A stretch of 64,000 nucleotides of DNA from assembly GCA_018645005.1 (NCBI GenBank), contig JABGPJ010000110.1, positions 39,429 through 103,428 on the forward strand, in the 5' to 3' direction. The notes below the pieces were generated by a model. It did no database searches, had not been told where the DNA came from, and saw only the letters and a program-made list of their open reading frames with translations. The translations under genes were made by a program, and so were the position numbers. The stretch is from Deltaproteobacteria bacterium (lineage in GTDB: Bacteria; SAR324; XYD2-FULL-50-16). This document shows positions 57,021 through 64,000 of this stretch, piece after piece. How positions within the stretch are numbered: the stretch's first letter is position 1; the number at the start of each line of letters is the position of its first letter.

Positions 57021-57344
57021 CTTCTCCCCCAATCCGGGGAATATGATGTGTTACTGTGCGTTAAAAAGATGAATTACCGCAGCGATTTTATTTCGTCGTG
57101 ACCTGTGTTACGAGGCGAAGATCGCATCCGAAATTACCAGGTAGGGAGGGTTTTCAGGTTTATTAGCTCAGGATCGCTATTTATGCCGCAAATGGTATAA
57201 AACTGGCTTATCCTAAATAGCCAAATAAAAGGGTTCATTCATCCTGACCGCCGCGATTCGTTGCAAAAAAACGAACAGCCATTAACTGATAATGAACCTT
57301 CCTGAAAAACCGCCTGAACTGTTCAACGAATGAGAAGGGAGATC
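57021..57344 (+). other. Intergenic region upstream of the class III FBPase
   Basis: No gene. It holds a weak hairpin (TCCCC/GGGGA, 57025-57040) right after the PilZ stop, which may be its terminator. The remainder shows nothing clear. Confidence 0.4.
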
Positions 57345-59168
57345 ATGAGTCCGCTGAAACCTGTCGAACGGTCTTTGAGAAGCCAGAACGGCTCCATCAT
57401 TGACGATTTATCCCAACAAATGCTTCAGCTTGATATTCAACTGAACTCAAACATTCCGTCGACCCTGTTTATCAGTGATCTTCACGGGGCCGGAGACCGC
57501 TTTATTTCGATTCTGCGGGGACGTTTCGGCATGTTGTATCAGACCTGTATCGAGGCCCTGCCCAAAACCTTCAGCTCGCACAAAATCCAGTATATCGTCG
57601 ATATCATCCGCAAACAGCGTTATTTTAAGGACGATAGTGTCAATATGGATATCCAGGACATAATCACCTGCTTTGTTCAGATTCTGAAATATAAATTCAG
57701 CACAATTGAACACAATATTAATGATGTAATTCAGGATGAATACCGTGATATCATAAGCCGGATGATATCCGGCTTGCCAGTCCCAGACCCGGTTTATGAA
57801 GTGAGTATCGTCTCTCATCGAATTATCGAACATCTGGCGTCTGCCATCAAACGGATTCTGCTGGATCGTATCATGGTTCTGGGGGATGTATTTGATCGAG
57901 GGCCGCAACCTGACAAAATAATTCGAATTTTGGCATCCAAGTGGTACCGGAACATGATCCATTATGTCTTTGGCAATCACGACATTTTATGGATGGGAGC
58001 CGTCGCCGGCAACCGGTCTCTTATTGCCGAAGCTATGCGCATCTCCAGTCGTTATGATCACATGGAACTGCTGAAGCGCCTGGGGTTCGATACCTCAAAA
58101 CTGGTAAAATTTGCCAAAAAGGTCTATCCACCTAAAAAGGTTACTGGGAACTTCAAGGCCCAAACCTCCCAGGCTCGAAGTATGGAAAAGGCCCTGGCGA
58201 TCATTCAGTTTAAGCTTGAGGAAGAGACGATTAAAAAACACCCTGAATATGAGATGGACTCGCGGCTCTGGCTGAAAAGACTCATGAAAATGATTGTGGA
58301 TGATGATGTGAAAGAGTTGAACGACACCCATTTCCCGACAATCGATCTGAAAAACCCGCGCCTGCTGTCAAAAGAAGAAAAAGTGGTCATCGACGATCTG
58401 GAGATACAGTTCAAAACCAACAAAAAGCTCAAAAAGTTGATGCGATTCTTCTTTGAAAAGGGGGAAACATTTATTATTCACAATAATATGCTGAATATTC
58501 ATGCGTTGATTCCCTCAACTGAAAACGGTGAGTTTGACGAATTTCTGAGTCGCAAGGGACAAAACTTGTTGAACCATATCCAGAGGAGCATCAAGCGGAT
58601 TGGACAGGCCTACCTTTCAGGTAAAAAACAGAAGGAGGTCGATTTGGCGTTGATGTTTTATCTATGGTGTGGACCAAAGTCTCCTTTTTTCGGCAAAGAT
58701 GCCATGAAAACCTTTGAACGGTATTTTCTGATAGACAAGACGACCCATAAGGAAAAGACCCTATACTGGTCTAAAAACATGGAGAAGAAAGAGTTCAAGA
58801 AAAAAATTATGGATGAGTTCGGCATTAATCGTGTTATTTATGGTCATACTCCGGTTGACTTTACGAAGGGAAAGAGTATGGCCAGTGAAGATGGGGTCGC
58901 AATCAATATCGATGGTGGTTTTGCTGCCGCCTACTATAACCGTGGTCATGCGTTGGTGCACACACCGCATCAGCTATATGGTATTATTTTGCCTACACCG
59001 GAGGAGATGAAAAAGGCCTCCACCAATCTGGAGACCGTTCCATTATCTGTAGAAATCATAGATGAATTCACCTCTCCGGTTAAGTTCAGAGATACCGCCG
59101 AGGGCAAGATAATTAAGAAAAGACGGGACGAGATTCTGAAAGAGCTGAAAACGATTCAACCTGAATAA
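57345..59168 (+). CDS. fbp: Fructose-1,6-bisphosphatase class III
   Basis: 607 aa from ATG 57345 with AGGGAG just upstream (ATG 57330 also possible). It hydrolyses fructose-1,6-bisphosphate in gluconeogenesis. It belongs to the metallophosphoesterase superfamily: [54 protein letters not shown] and [14 protein letters not shown], then [28 protein letters not shown] at the C-terminus, diagnostic of the Firmicutes-type enzyme. Canonical GDxxDRG is kept, unlike the other two phosphoesterases here. 50 bp before the GlpX-like gene. Confidence 0.93.
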   Translation: MSPLKPVERSLRSQNGSIIDDLSQQMLQLDIQLNSNIPSTLFISDLHGAGDRFISILRGRFGMLYQTCIEALPKTFSSHKIQYIVDIIRKQRYFKDDSVNMDIQDIITCFVQILKYKFSTIEHNINDVIQDEYRDIISRMISGLPVPDPVYEVSIVSHRIIEHLASAIKRILLDRIMVLGDVFDRGPQPDKIIRILASKWYRNMIHYVFGNHDILWMGAVAGNRSLIAEAMRISSRYDHMELLKRLGFDTSKLVKFAKKVYPPKKVTGNFKAQTSQARSMEKALAIIQFKLEEETIKKHPEYEMDSRLWLKRLMKMIVDDDVKELNDTHFPTIDLKNPRLLSKEEKVVIDDLEIQFKTNKKLKKLMRFFFEKGETFIIHNNMLNIHALIPSTENGEFDEFLSRKGQNLLNHIQRSIKRIGQAYLSGKKQKEVDLALMFYLWCGPKSPFFGKDAMKTFERYFLIDKTTHKEKTLYWSKNMEKKEFKKKIMDEFGINRVIYGHTPVDFTKGKSMASEDGVAINIDGGFAAAYYNRGHALVHTPHQLYGIILPTPEEMKKASTNLETVPLSVEIIDEFTSPVKFRDTAEGKIIKKRRDEILKELKTIQPE

Positions 59169-59218
59169 CGATTCTTAGGAAAGACCTTTGGCCACAATGT
59201 ATCAAAGTGCGAGGAATA

Positions 59219-60166
59219 ATGGATATTAACTTTGGGATGGAAATGGTACGTGCGACCGAGATCGCAGCATTGAGTGCCGCACGCCTGCAGGGACTGGGAG
59301 AAGTGAGTAACATTCTCAATTCTACCAGGGAAGCCTTTTATAAAACCCTCAATCGGTTACAGATTGAGGGGGTGATTAAGAATGATAGATTTATGGGCCG
59401 GGAAAATACCTTCCAAATGCCCATTAAAGTGGGAAAGGGCGGATTGAAGAAAGATATCCTGGCAATCGCTCTTGAAGGTCACAACGCTGCTGCAATTGGA
59501 CGGAACAATGCCATGTCCTGTGGTGTTTTGACAGTTGAGGGGGGTATTCAGGCCCTGCCGAACCTGAGTATGTTTAAAATTGTCGTTGGTCCGGAAGCAT
59601 ACGGTGTAGTTGATATCTTGCAACCCCCTGCGATTAACATTAAACGGGTCTCCCGGGCCCTGAAAAAGTATACCGAGAGTGTCACGATTTGCATTCTGGA
59701 CCATGCACGCCATCACCGTCTGATTCACGAAGTAAAAGAGACCGGCGCCCGGATCAAACTGATAACCGAGGGAGAGATTTCCGGCTGTCTGGCCGCTATC
59801 ACGGGTAAAAAAGTCGATATGTTCATGGGGTACGGTTTTGCACCAGAAGGCGTGATGATCGCTGCTGCCGTTAAATGCCTTGGTGGTTATTTTGAAGGGA
59901 AGATATTTTATGAAAACGAGCGAGATAAAGAATTTGCCCGATCAGAAGGTATTGATGATTTTGAGAAGATTTTCAGAGCTGAAGATTTGATTTTGACCAA
60001 TGATGTTGCTATCGCAGCCACCGGTGTGACAGATGGAAAATTTTTAGAAGGTGTTGATTTAACTCCCAATGGAGCGATTACGCACTCCTTTATCGCCAGG
60101 GGGGAATCCCACACATATCGGAAGCTTGAAACACGACACTTTTTTGACTATAAACCGGTTTATTAG
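59219..60166 (+). CDS. GlpX-like protein (class II FBPase fold) lacking metal ligands
   Basis: 315 aa from ATG 59219, with GAGG 4 nt upstream. It aligns end to end with GlpX: MVRATEIAALSAARLQGLG, IVVGPEAYGVVDI, TICILDHARHHRLI, YGFAPEGVMIAAAV, TNDVAIAATGVTDG and RGESHTYRKLETRHF. Aligned to E. coli GlpX from memory, active-site residues are lost: Asp33 is Leu33, Lys29 is Val29, Glu57 is Arg57, Asp85 is Ile83, Thr90 is His88; Glu88 (Glu86 here) and the APEG Glu are kept. FBPase chemistry is therefore unlikely. It sits directly behind the intact class III enzyme, so a regulatory or ligand-binding role is plausible. Confidence 0.85.
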   Translation: MDINFGMEMVRATEIAALSAARLQGLGEVSNILNSTREAFYKTLNRLQIEGVIKNDRFMGRENTFQMPIKVGKGGLKKDILAIALEGHNAAAIGRNNAMSCGVLTVEGGIQALPNLSMFKIVVGPEAYGVVDILQPPAINIKRVSRALKKYTESVTICILDHARHHRLIHEVKETGARIKLITEGEISGCLAAITGKKVDMFMGYGFAPEGVMIAAAVKCLGGYFEGKIFYENERDKEFARSEGIDDFEKIFRAEDLILTNDVAIAATGVTDGKFLEGVDLTPNGAITHSFIARGESHTYRKLETRHFFDYKPVY

Positions 60167-60266
60167 TAGATCGTCGGGTTTTAAACAGGCCTTCCGGACC
60201 GTTGTAATTTAATAAACACTCCCCGTAGACCTCCCGATAAATAGTACTGATGACTTTTTTGGCCCT

Positions 60267-60367
60267 CTCCTGGCGCTGTCATGAACAGCTATGCAGGAGA
60301 AGCGGAAAATCAGTGATTTTAAACGACGGCCAGCCAGTAGCTGGCGTCACAGAGAAATGGGTTTCTC
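60267..60367 (+). promoter_or_regulatory. Structured leader upstream of the polysaccharide-deacetylase gene
   Basis: Four consecutive inverted repeats in 100 nt: CTCCTG/CAGGAG (60267-60272, 60294-60299) enclosing GCTGT/ACAGC (60275-60279, 60285-60289); AAAATCA-G-TGATTTT (60306-60320); GCCAGC-CAGTA-GCTGGC (60329-60345) extended by GAC/GTC; and GAGAAA-TGGG-TTTCTC (60352-60367), which ends 3 nt before the ATG. No recognisable Shine-Dalgarno is outside the last hairpin. It does not match a riboswitch I know. Confidence 0.45.
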
Positions 60368-60370
60368 CCA

Positions 60371-61615
60371 ATGAATAAGCTTGTTGAAATAGTACGAAAA
60401 AACAGAATTGGATCTGTAATTGTGGGGATTGCAATTCTGGTTCTTCTCATCGTTGCTATTAGTTTGTTTCGCTCCCCTCGGTTTCCTGATACTATTCCTT
60501 CGGCTGAAAAAAGTGAGATACGGGACCGTGCCTATCAGTCAAGACTGAAATATTTTCAGCAGTTTTCCCGCTATCTCAGGGAAAATCATGGTGGGATGTT
60601 GCTGGCGGAAGCGATTGACCAACAATCACCAACGGGTGAGACATTCGCTGGGGAGTCAAACGTTTATACTTTCAGGCAGCAGTACAAATTTTTGAATCAG
60701 CCGCTGCTAATTGATTTGTCTACCGAATTCTCTGGGAAACATCAAATGCAAGTGGAGATTCGAGACTTGTGTCGTGGCCAAAGTCGGACCACTAGCTGTT
60801 TTGAAATGGACATTAAGAAAGCAGATGCGGTCTGGATACGAGTTCTTCTGGAATCACCAAAAAGTAAAAAAACAACTGAACCGGGCAAGGTTGTTTATAA
60901 AGACAGGGGCGAAACCGACCGCCCGGAGGAGAAGCTTCCAGTACCGGTTGGAAGCGCAAAACTCGTAATTGTAATCGATGATCTGGGGTATCAGATGGAT
61001 GTCTTCAGCAATCTGGTGAAGCTTGACTACGAAATTACCTATTCCATTTTGCCCCAATTGGCATACAGCCAAGATACGGCCGAGATTGCCACTCAGGCAG
61101 GTCGGATGGTTATGCTCCATTTACCCATGCAGCCCAAAGACCAGTCTTTATTCAATCCTGGTCCGGGAGCACTTTTGATCCAGGATTCTTCGGCACAGAT
61201 CAACGCGAAAATGGTCCTAAATCTGAGTACGGTACCTTATGCATTAGGAGTCAACAATCATATGGGATCCGCTTATACGCAATACGCGGAGGGTCTTGAT
61301 ACTATGATGCGTGTCTTGAATGAAAATGAATTGTTTTTTCTGGACAGTAAAACAGCTCCTGGTGATACAGCAAAGCGGGCTGCAAAAAAGCATTCTGTGA
61401 CTTATCTGTCCCGTGACATATTTCTAGACAATGATAAAGAAGAAGCTTTGATACAAAAGCAGCTGTTCAAAGCAGTCAGACTGGCTAGGAAAAGAGGGTG
61501 GGCTATTGCTATCGGACATCCCTATCCCACAACCTACGCTGTGCTGGCAAAATACCTGCCAGAGCTGGAAGCGCAAAGTGTGGTTGTGACGAAGTTAGCA
61601 GATCTAGTGAATTGA
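60371..61615 (+). CDS. Divergent polysaccharide deacetylase (YibQ/DUF610 family)
   Basis: 414 aa. One N-terminal transmembrane anchor (about 13-34), a periplasmic linker region and a C-terminal deacetylase-like barrel from about residue 195: LVIVIDDLGYQ, MLHLPMQPK, GVNNHMGSAYT, LFFLDSKTAPGD, SRDIFLDND and IAIGHPYPTTYAVL. These are the family marks. In many proteobacteria it follows envC/ctpA; here the nearest M23 gene is 63133-63834 on the other strand. The substrate is presumed to be cell-wall or surface glycan. Confidence 0.88.
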   Translation: MNKLVEIVRKNRIGSVIVGIAILVLLIVAISLFRSPRFPDTIPSAEKSEIRDRAYQSRLKYFQQFSRYLRENHGGMLLAEAIDQQSPTGETFAGESNVYTFRQQYKFLNQPLLIDLSTEFSGKHQMQVEIRDLCRGQSRTTSCFEMDIKKADAVWIRVLLESPKSKKTTEPGKVVYKDRGETDRPEEKLPVPVGSAKLVIVIDDLGYQMDVFSNLVKLDYEITYSILPQLAYSQDTAEIATQAGRMVMLHLPMQPKDQSLFNPGPGALLIQDSSAQINAKMVLNLSTVPYALGVNNHMGSAYTQYAEGLDTMMRVLNENELFFLDSKTAPGDTAKRAAKKHSVTYLSRDIFLDNDKEEALIQKQLFKAVRLARKRGWAIAIGHPYPTTYAVLAKYLPELEAQSVVVTKLADLVN

Positions 61616-61693
61616 CAGTGTTGGCTGGAGTGGTGTTAGAGACGGCGTGCTAGTGACTGAGGTGTCCTTTCAAATCGCCATCTCCCTGTTTGC

Positions 61694-62917
61694 TTAAACT
61701 TTCACTTTTTCAGGTGAAGGCGTGCTTTCGCTTTGTCCAGGTGAAGGTACACGAAGATTTTCACTAGGGGGTTGAGGTACTTGAACCCTTCCCCGTAAAG
61801 AGTTGTTTTCTCCCTGGGGCAGACCAGGAGCGCTTCTCTGGGGCTGCACCTGACTGGCTGATGCGATATCCCCTGGATGCTGGGCAGATCCTGCACGCGT
61901 CCTTCTGACTGGCTCCATTGATTCTGCGTTTGCGATCTCCTCATTTGCTTCACTTGCCTCTTCTTCCGGCATTTCATCCAAGGCGTGCACAGCTTCTCGG
62001 AGATAAGTAACGTACAGTTCTCTGGACTGTTCGGTGGCTTTTTGCAGTTTTGTATCCTGAATTTGGTTGAGCAAATCGAGAAGGCTGTCTCCGTCCAACA
62101 TTTCAAGTTCCGGAGCGATCTTTCTCTTTTCGATGGTGCTGAACTGCAGATTATTGAGGATCTTGTTCCGGGTTATCTCTTTTGACTTGGCGCGCTTGAG
62201 AGTGGCTTCCAGGTCTTTGAAAATCAATGTTTCACTGAGGGAAAGGTATCGTTCTCCGGTTTCATCGTAAGTGACGAAATTGTGATGCAGAATCTGCTCA
62301 AGGTTGTAGTAGACATGATCGATAATGTCCTGCCCGCCTTCGATCGGTAGAAAAATTTTGGTATAGTTGATATCACTGCCGGCAATAAATATTCGAAAAC
62401 CGATATGAATATCCAACCCTTTTTTGATCGTCTCAGACAGAAATAAATCCCCTGGTTTGGGAACCGGCACTTTATTGACCATTTCTACATGACTCAGCAG
62501 TCTGCCGGCCATGTCCGGCCGCTCTTGCAGTTGACCCATTAATTTTTCTGCCTCTCGCTTGTAAAGGCTATTGAGCTTGCCTTCCAGCAGCACGTTGGCG
62601 ATCCCAAAATGGCTTGAGCGAGGTTCTGCACTAAGATAGTAACCCAGAACAGACTGATAGAGGAGTTGGGCGAAGTTGGACAGTATTTGTTCGTCATCGG
62701 CTTGGAGGGGAACAGCGATAATTGCACGCTCCGGGTTGCTCAGTTCAGTATCCAGGGTCAGACGGACAGCGGCCTTGATATGTAGAAAGCTTCTCAGACT
62801 CTCTTTAATGGACTCTATGATGGTTTCCTGATCATCAAATTTAACATAAGGATCTGTTCCCAGCATATAATTTCTGCCAGGACTGCAATCACTGCGTTGC
62901 CAAATAGATTCACTCAT
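61694..62917 (-). CDS. Hypothetical protein with disordered C-terminus
   Basis: 407 aa, not recognised. Residues 1-300 look folded: PERAIIAVPLQADDEQILSNFAQLLYQSVLGYYL, DIHIGFRIFIAGSDINYTKIFLP and HVYYNLEQILHHNFVTYDETGERYLSLSETLIFKDLEATLKRAKS are mixed helix and strand. After an acidic stretch (EEEASEANEEIANAES) the last 90 residues are rich in Pro, Gln, Ser and Gly. No signal peptide or membrane segment, so cytoplasmic. Divergently placed to nothing obvious; 215 bp downstream of the M23 gene on the same strand, possibly cotranscribed. Confidence 0.7.
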   Translation of the reverse strand: MSESIWQRSDCSPGRNYMLGTDPYVKFDDQETIIESIKESLRSFLHIKAAVRLTLDTELSNPERAIIAVPLQADDEQILSNFAQLLYQSVLGYYLSAEPRSSHFGIANVLLEGKLNSLYKREAEKLMGQLQERPDMAGRLLSHVEMVNKVPVPKPGDLFLSETIKKGLDIHIGFRIFIAGSDINYTKIFLPIEGGQDIIDHVYYNLEQILHHNFVTYDETGERYLSLSETLIFKDLEATLKRAKSKEITRNKILNNLQFSTIEKRKIAPELEMLDGDSLLDLLNQIQDTKLQKATEQSRELYVTYLREAVHALDEMPEEEASEANEEIANAESMEPVRRTRAGSAQHPGDIASASQVQPQRSAPGLPQGENNSLRGRVQVPQPPSENLRVPSPGQSESTPSPEKVKV

Positions 62918-63132
62918 ATATTCTCCGGGTCTGTTGATGATTCAGAAAACGCTCTTGTTCTGAGATGGACGTTGTCCTCAGTGGATGGGAGGGGGGTCTC
63001 ATTCACCGGGCTCGGCAGTCAAAAAAAGCGAAGTCATGATTTTTTCTATAACATATTGTGAAAAAAGCGATCTGTCAATAAAAGTGCATGACAAAAACGG
63101 CAAGATGAAGCGTGCAGATCTGTTGAGTTCGG

Positions 63133-63834
63133 TTAACGTACAGGTAGATAACGCAGTGGGTTTTGTGGTTTGTTTCTCAGCCGGACTTCAAAATGTAGAT
63201 GGACCCCGTTGGATTTACCGCTGTTGCCCATTTTAGCGATGATAGTGCCTCGCCTGACACGGTTCCCTTTTTTGATGTAAAGTTTGGCATTGTGGGCGTA
63301 AAGGGTGGTTAACCTGTTGCCATGGCTGATGATAATTGTCCGGCCATAGCCTTTTTTAATGCCTGAAAAAACAACCGTCCCAGCGGCGGCGGAACGGACT
63401 TCTCTGTTGCCGTCTTTGGTGATATCGATACCATCGTGCATTCTTCCATGTCGCAAGCCGAAGCCAGATGAGATGGTTCCCTTTGCCGGCCAGTTAAACT
63501 TGAGGGCTGTTTTGGTCGCAGAGGTCTCTTTGACAGGCTTCTGCGGTTGAACTTGTTTTACACGGGGAACAAATATCCGCATCCCGATGTTGATATCGCC
63601 AGGATCATAAATATCATTTAGCTGCTGTATCTCAAGCTTAGTGACCGCATATTTTTTACTAATCGTATCCAGGTTTTCTCCCGGCTGGACCGTGTGCCAC
63701 ACCCCATGTTCGATGTATGGCGGTTCGGGCTCGATCTTTGAACAGGAGACGACACTCAGGACAAAGATGAGCGCGACGATGATAAATCTGGAACGTTTCA
63801 AAACGGATAAATTAAATTGGTGAATAGTGGTCAT
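63133..63834 (-). CDS. LysM-M23 peptidase lipoprotein (NlpD-like)
   Basis: 233 aa. A lipoprotein signal ends in VVSC (Cys near residue 31). A LysM domain follows (HTVQPGENLDTISKKYAVTKLEIQQLN, about 47-90), then a linker and the M23 domain (about 115-230). The metal and catalytic residues are present: GRMHDGID (His-x3-Asp), YAHN and HLHFEVR. This differs from the amidase activator NlpD of E. coli, which has lost them, so real endopeptidase activity is possible. Confidence 0.88.
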   Translation of the reverse strand: MTTIHQFNLSVLKRSRFIIVALIFVLSVVSCSKIEPEPPYIEHGVWHTVQPGENLDTISKKYAVTKLEIQQLNDIYDPGDINIGMRIFVPRVKQVQPQKPVKETSATKTALKFNWPAKGTISSGFGLRHGRMHDGIDITKDGNREVRSAAAGTVVFSGIKKGYGRTIIISHGNRLTTLYAHNAKLYIKKGNRVRRGTIIAKMGNSGKSNGVHLHFEVRLRNKPQNPLRYLPVR

Positions 63835-63850
63835 TTTTCAAGACGGGAAG

Positions 63851-63991
63851 TTAGGGATCGTAAAAAATAACTTCACATAATCTGTTTGCAAAAGTCCCAA
63901 AAGCACTGGACATTTTGCAAACAGAATGTGACAGCAACGTGTTTCCTTTTCATTAATGGGAAACACTTGACTAATTTTTGAGCCGACCCTT
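63851..63991 (+). mobile_element. MITE-like palindromic repeat, copy 2
   Basis: About 140 bp, same orientation as copy 1 at 1070-1169. Left end TTAGGGATCGTAAAAAATAA; the right end on the other strand is TAAGGGTCGGCTCAAAAATT. Core hairpin arms at 63882-63897 and 63908-63924 (CTGTTTGCAAAAGTCC with GGACATTTTGCAAACAG). An extra segment absent from copy 1 carries a second hairpin (GTGTTTCC 63939-63946, GGAAACAC 63959-63966). TTAG at both edges could be a target duplication. No coding capacity. Confidence 0.6.
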
Positions 63992-64000
63992 AGTGTTTAA

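Noticed and set aside
60267-60367. A known c-di-GMP or TPP riboswitch in this leader
   Set aside because: The conserved core sequences of those classes are not present; only the hairpin layout is similar.
62985-63236. 83-codon plus-strand frame overlapping the M23 gene end
   Set aside because: About 40 percent of it is antisense to the well-supported M23 peptidase; no start signal.
1-64000. tRNA genes, rRNA genes and CRISPR arrays
   Set aside because: Looked for T-loop motifs and regularly spaced repeats in the intergenic regions; none found by eye.

Overview
This window is chromosomal core-genome DNA from a Gram-negative bacterium. A Gram-negative cell plan is supported by a predicted outer-membrane beta-barrel (2953-4041), two lipoproteins, Slt-type and M23 murein hydrolases and an RNase E. 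The taxon cannot be fixed from sequence alone. A core of proteobacterial type (RNase E/G, PdxA, PrmC, IspA, RsgA, Slt, PilZ) sits beside features more familiar from spirochaetes, Firmicutes or deep delta-like lineages: a class III fructose-bisphosphatase, metallophosphoesterases with a GDxxHxER signature, a PgpH-type 7TM-HD protein and a PIN-PhoH ATPase. My best guess is a deeply branching proteobacterium (Deltaproteobacteria sensu lato or SAR324-like), held at low confidence. No tRNA, rRNA, CRISPR array, prophage or transposase gene was seen.

Layout. Positions 1-6629 hold the start of ettA (minus), purF, an outer-membrane protein and a three-gene run of HEAT-repeat protein, YqiA-like hydrolase and metallophosphoesterase. 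Positions 7247-25068 hold a nearly continuous str-S10-spc-alpha ribosomal supercluster: rpsL, rpsG, fusA, tuf, rpsJ, rplD, rplW, rplB, rpsS, rplV, rpsC, rplP, rpmC, rpsQ, rplN, rplX, rplE, rpsN, rpsH, rplF, rplR, rpsE, rpmD, rplO, secY, rpmJ, rpsM, rpsK, rpsD, rpoA, rplQ. rplC, universally essential and normally between rpsJ and rplD, is missing there, and adk, map and infA are missing after secY (map is at 47092-47976). Positions 25155-41518 hold housekeeping genes: slt, a lipoprotein, ispA-prmC-pdxA on the minus strand, a REC-phosphatase-kinase regulator, phoH, rsmB, rpe, ispF, pgpH and ybeY. Positions 41575-51495 are mostly minus strand: rpmA, rplU, a TolB/CsgG-like secreted protein, RNase E, map, leuS and rsgA. 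Positions 51816-64000 are the accessory part: four tandem paralogues of an unrecognised family, a second GDxxHxER metallophosphoesterase, a PilZ protein, a class III FBPase, a GlpX homologue that has lost its metal ligands, a divergent polysaccharide deacetylase behind a structured leader, an unknown protein and a LysM-M23 lipoprotein.

The most interesting points are the four-gene paralogue family (51816-54963), the apparent pseudo-GlpX next to an intact class III FBPase, the missing rplC, the EF-G with an aberrant domain IV, and two copies of a MITE-like palindromic repeat near the two ends of the window (1070-1169 and 63851-63991).
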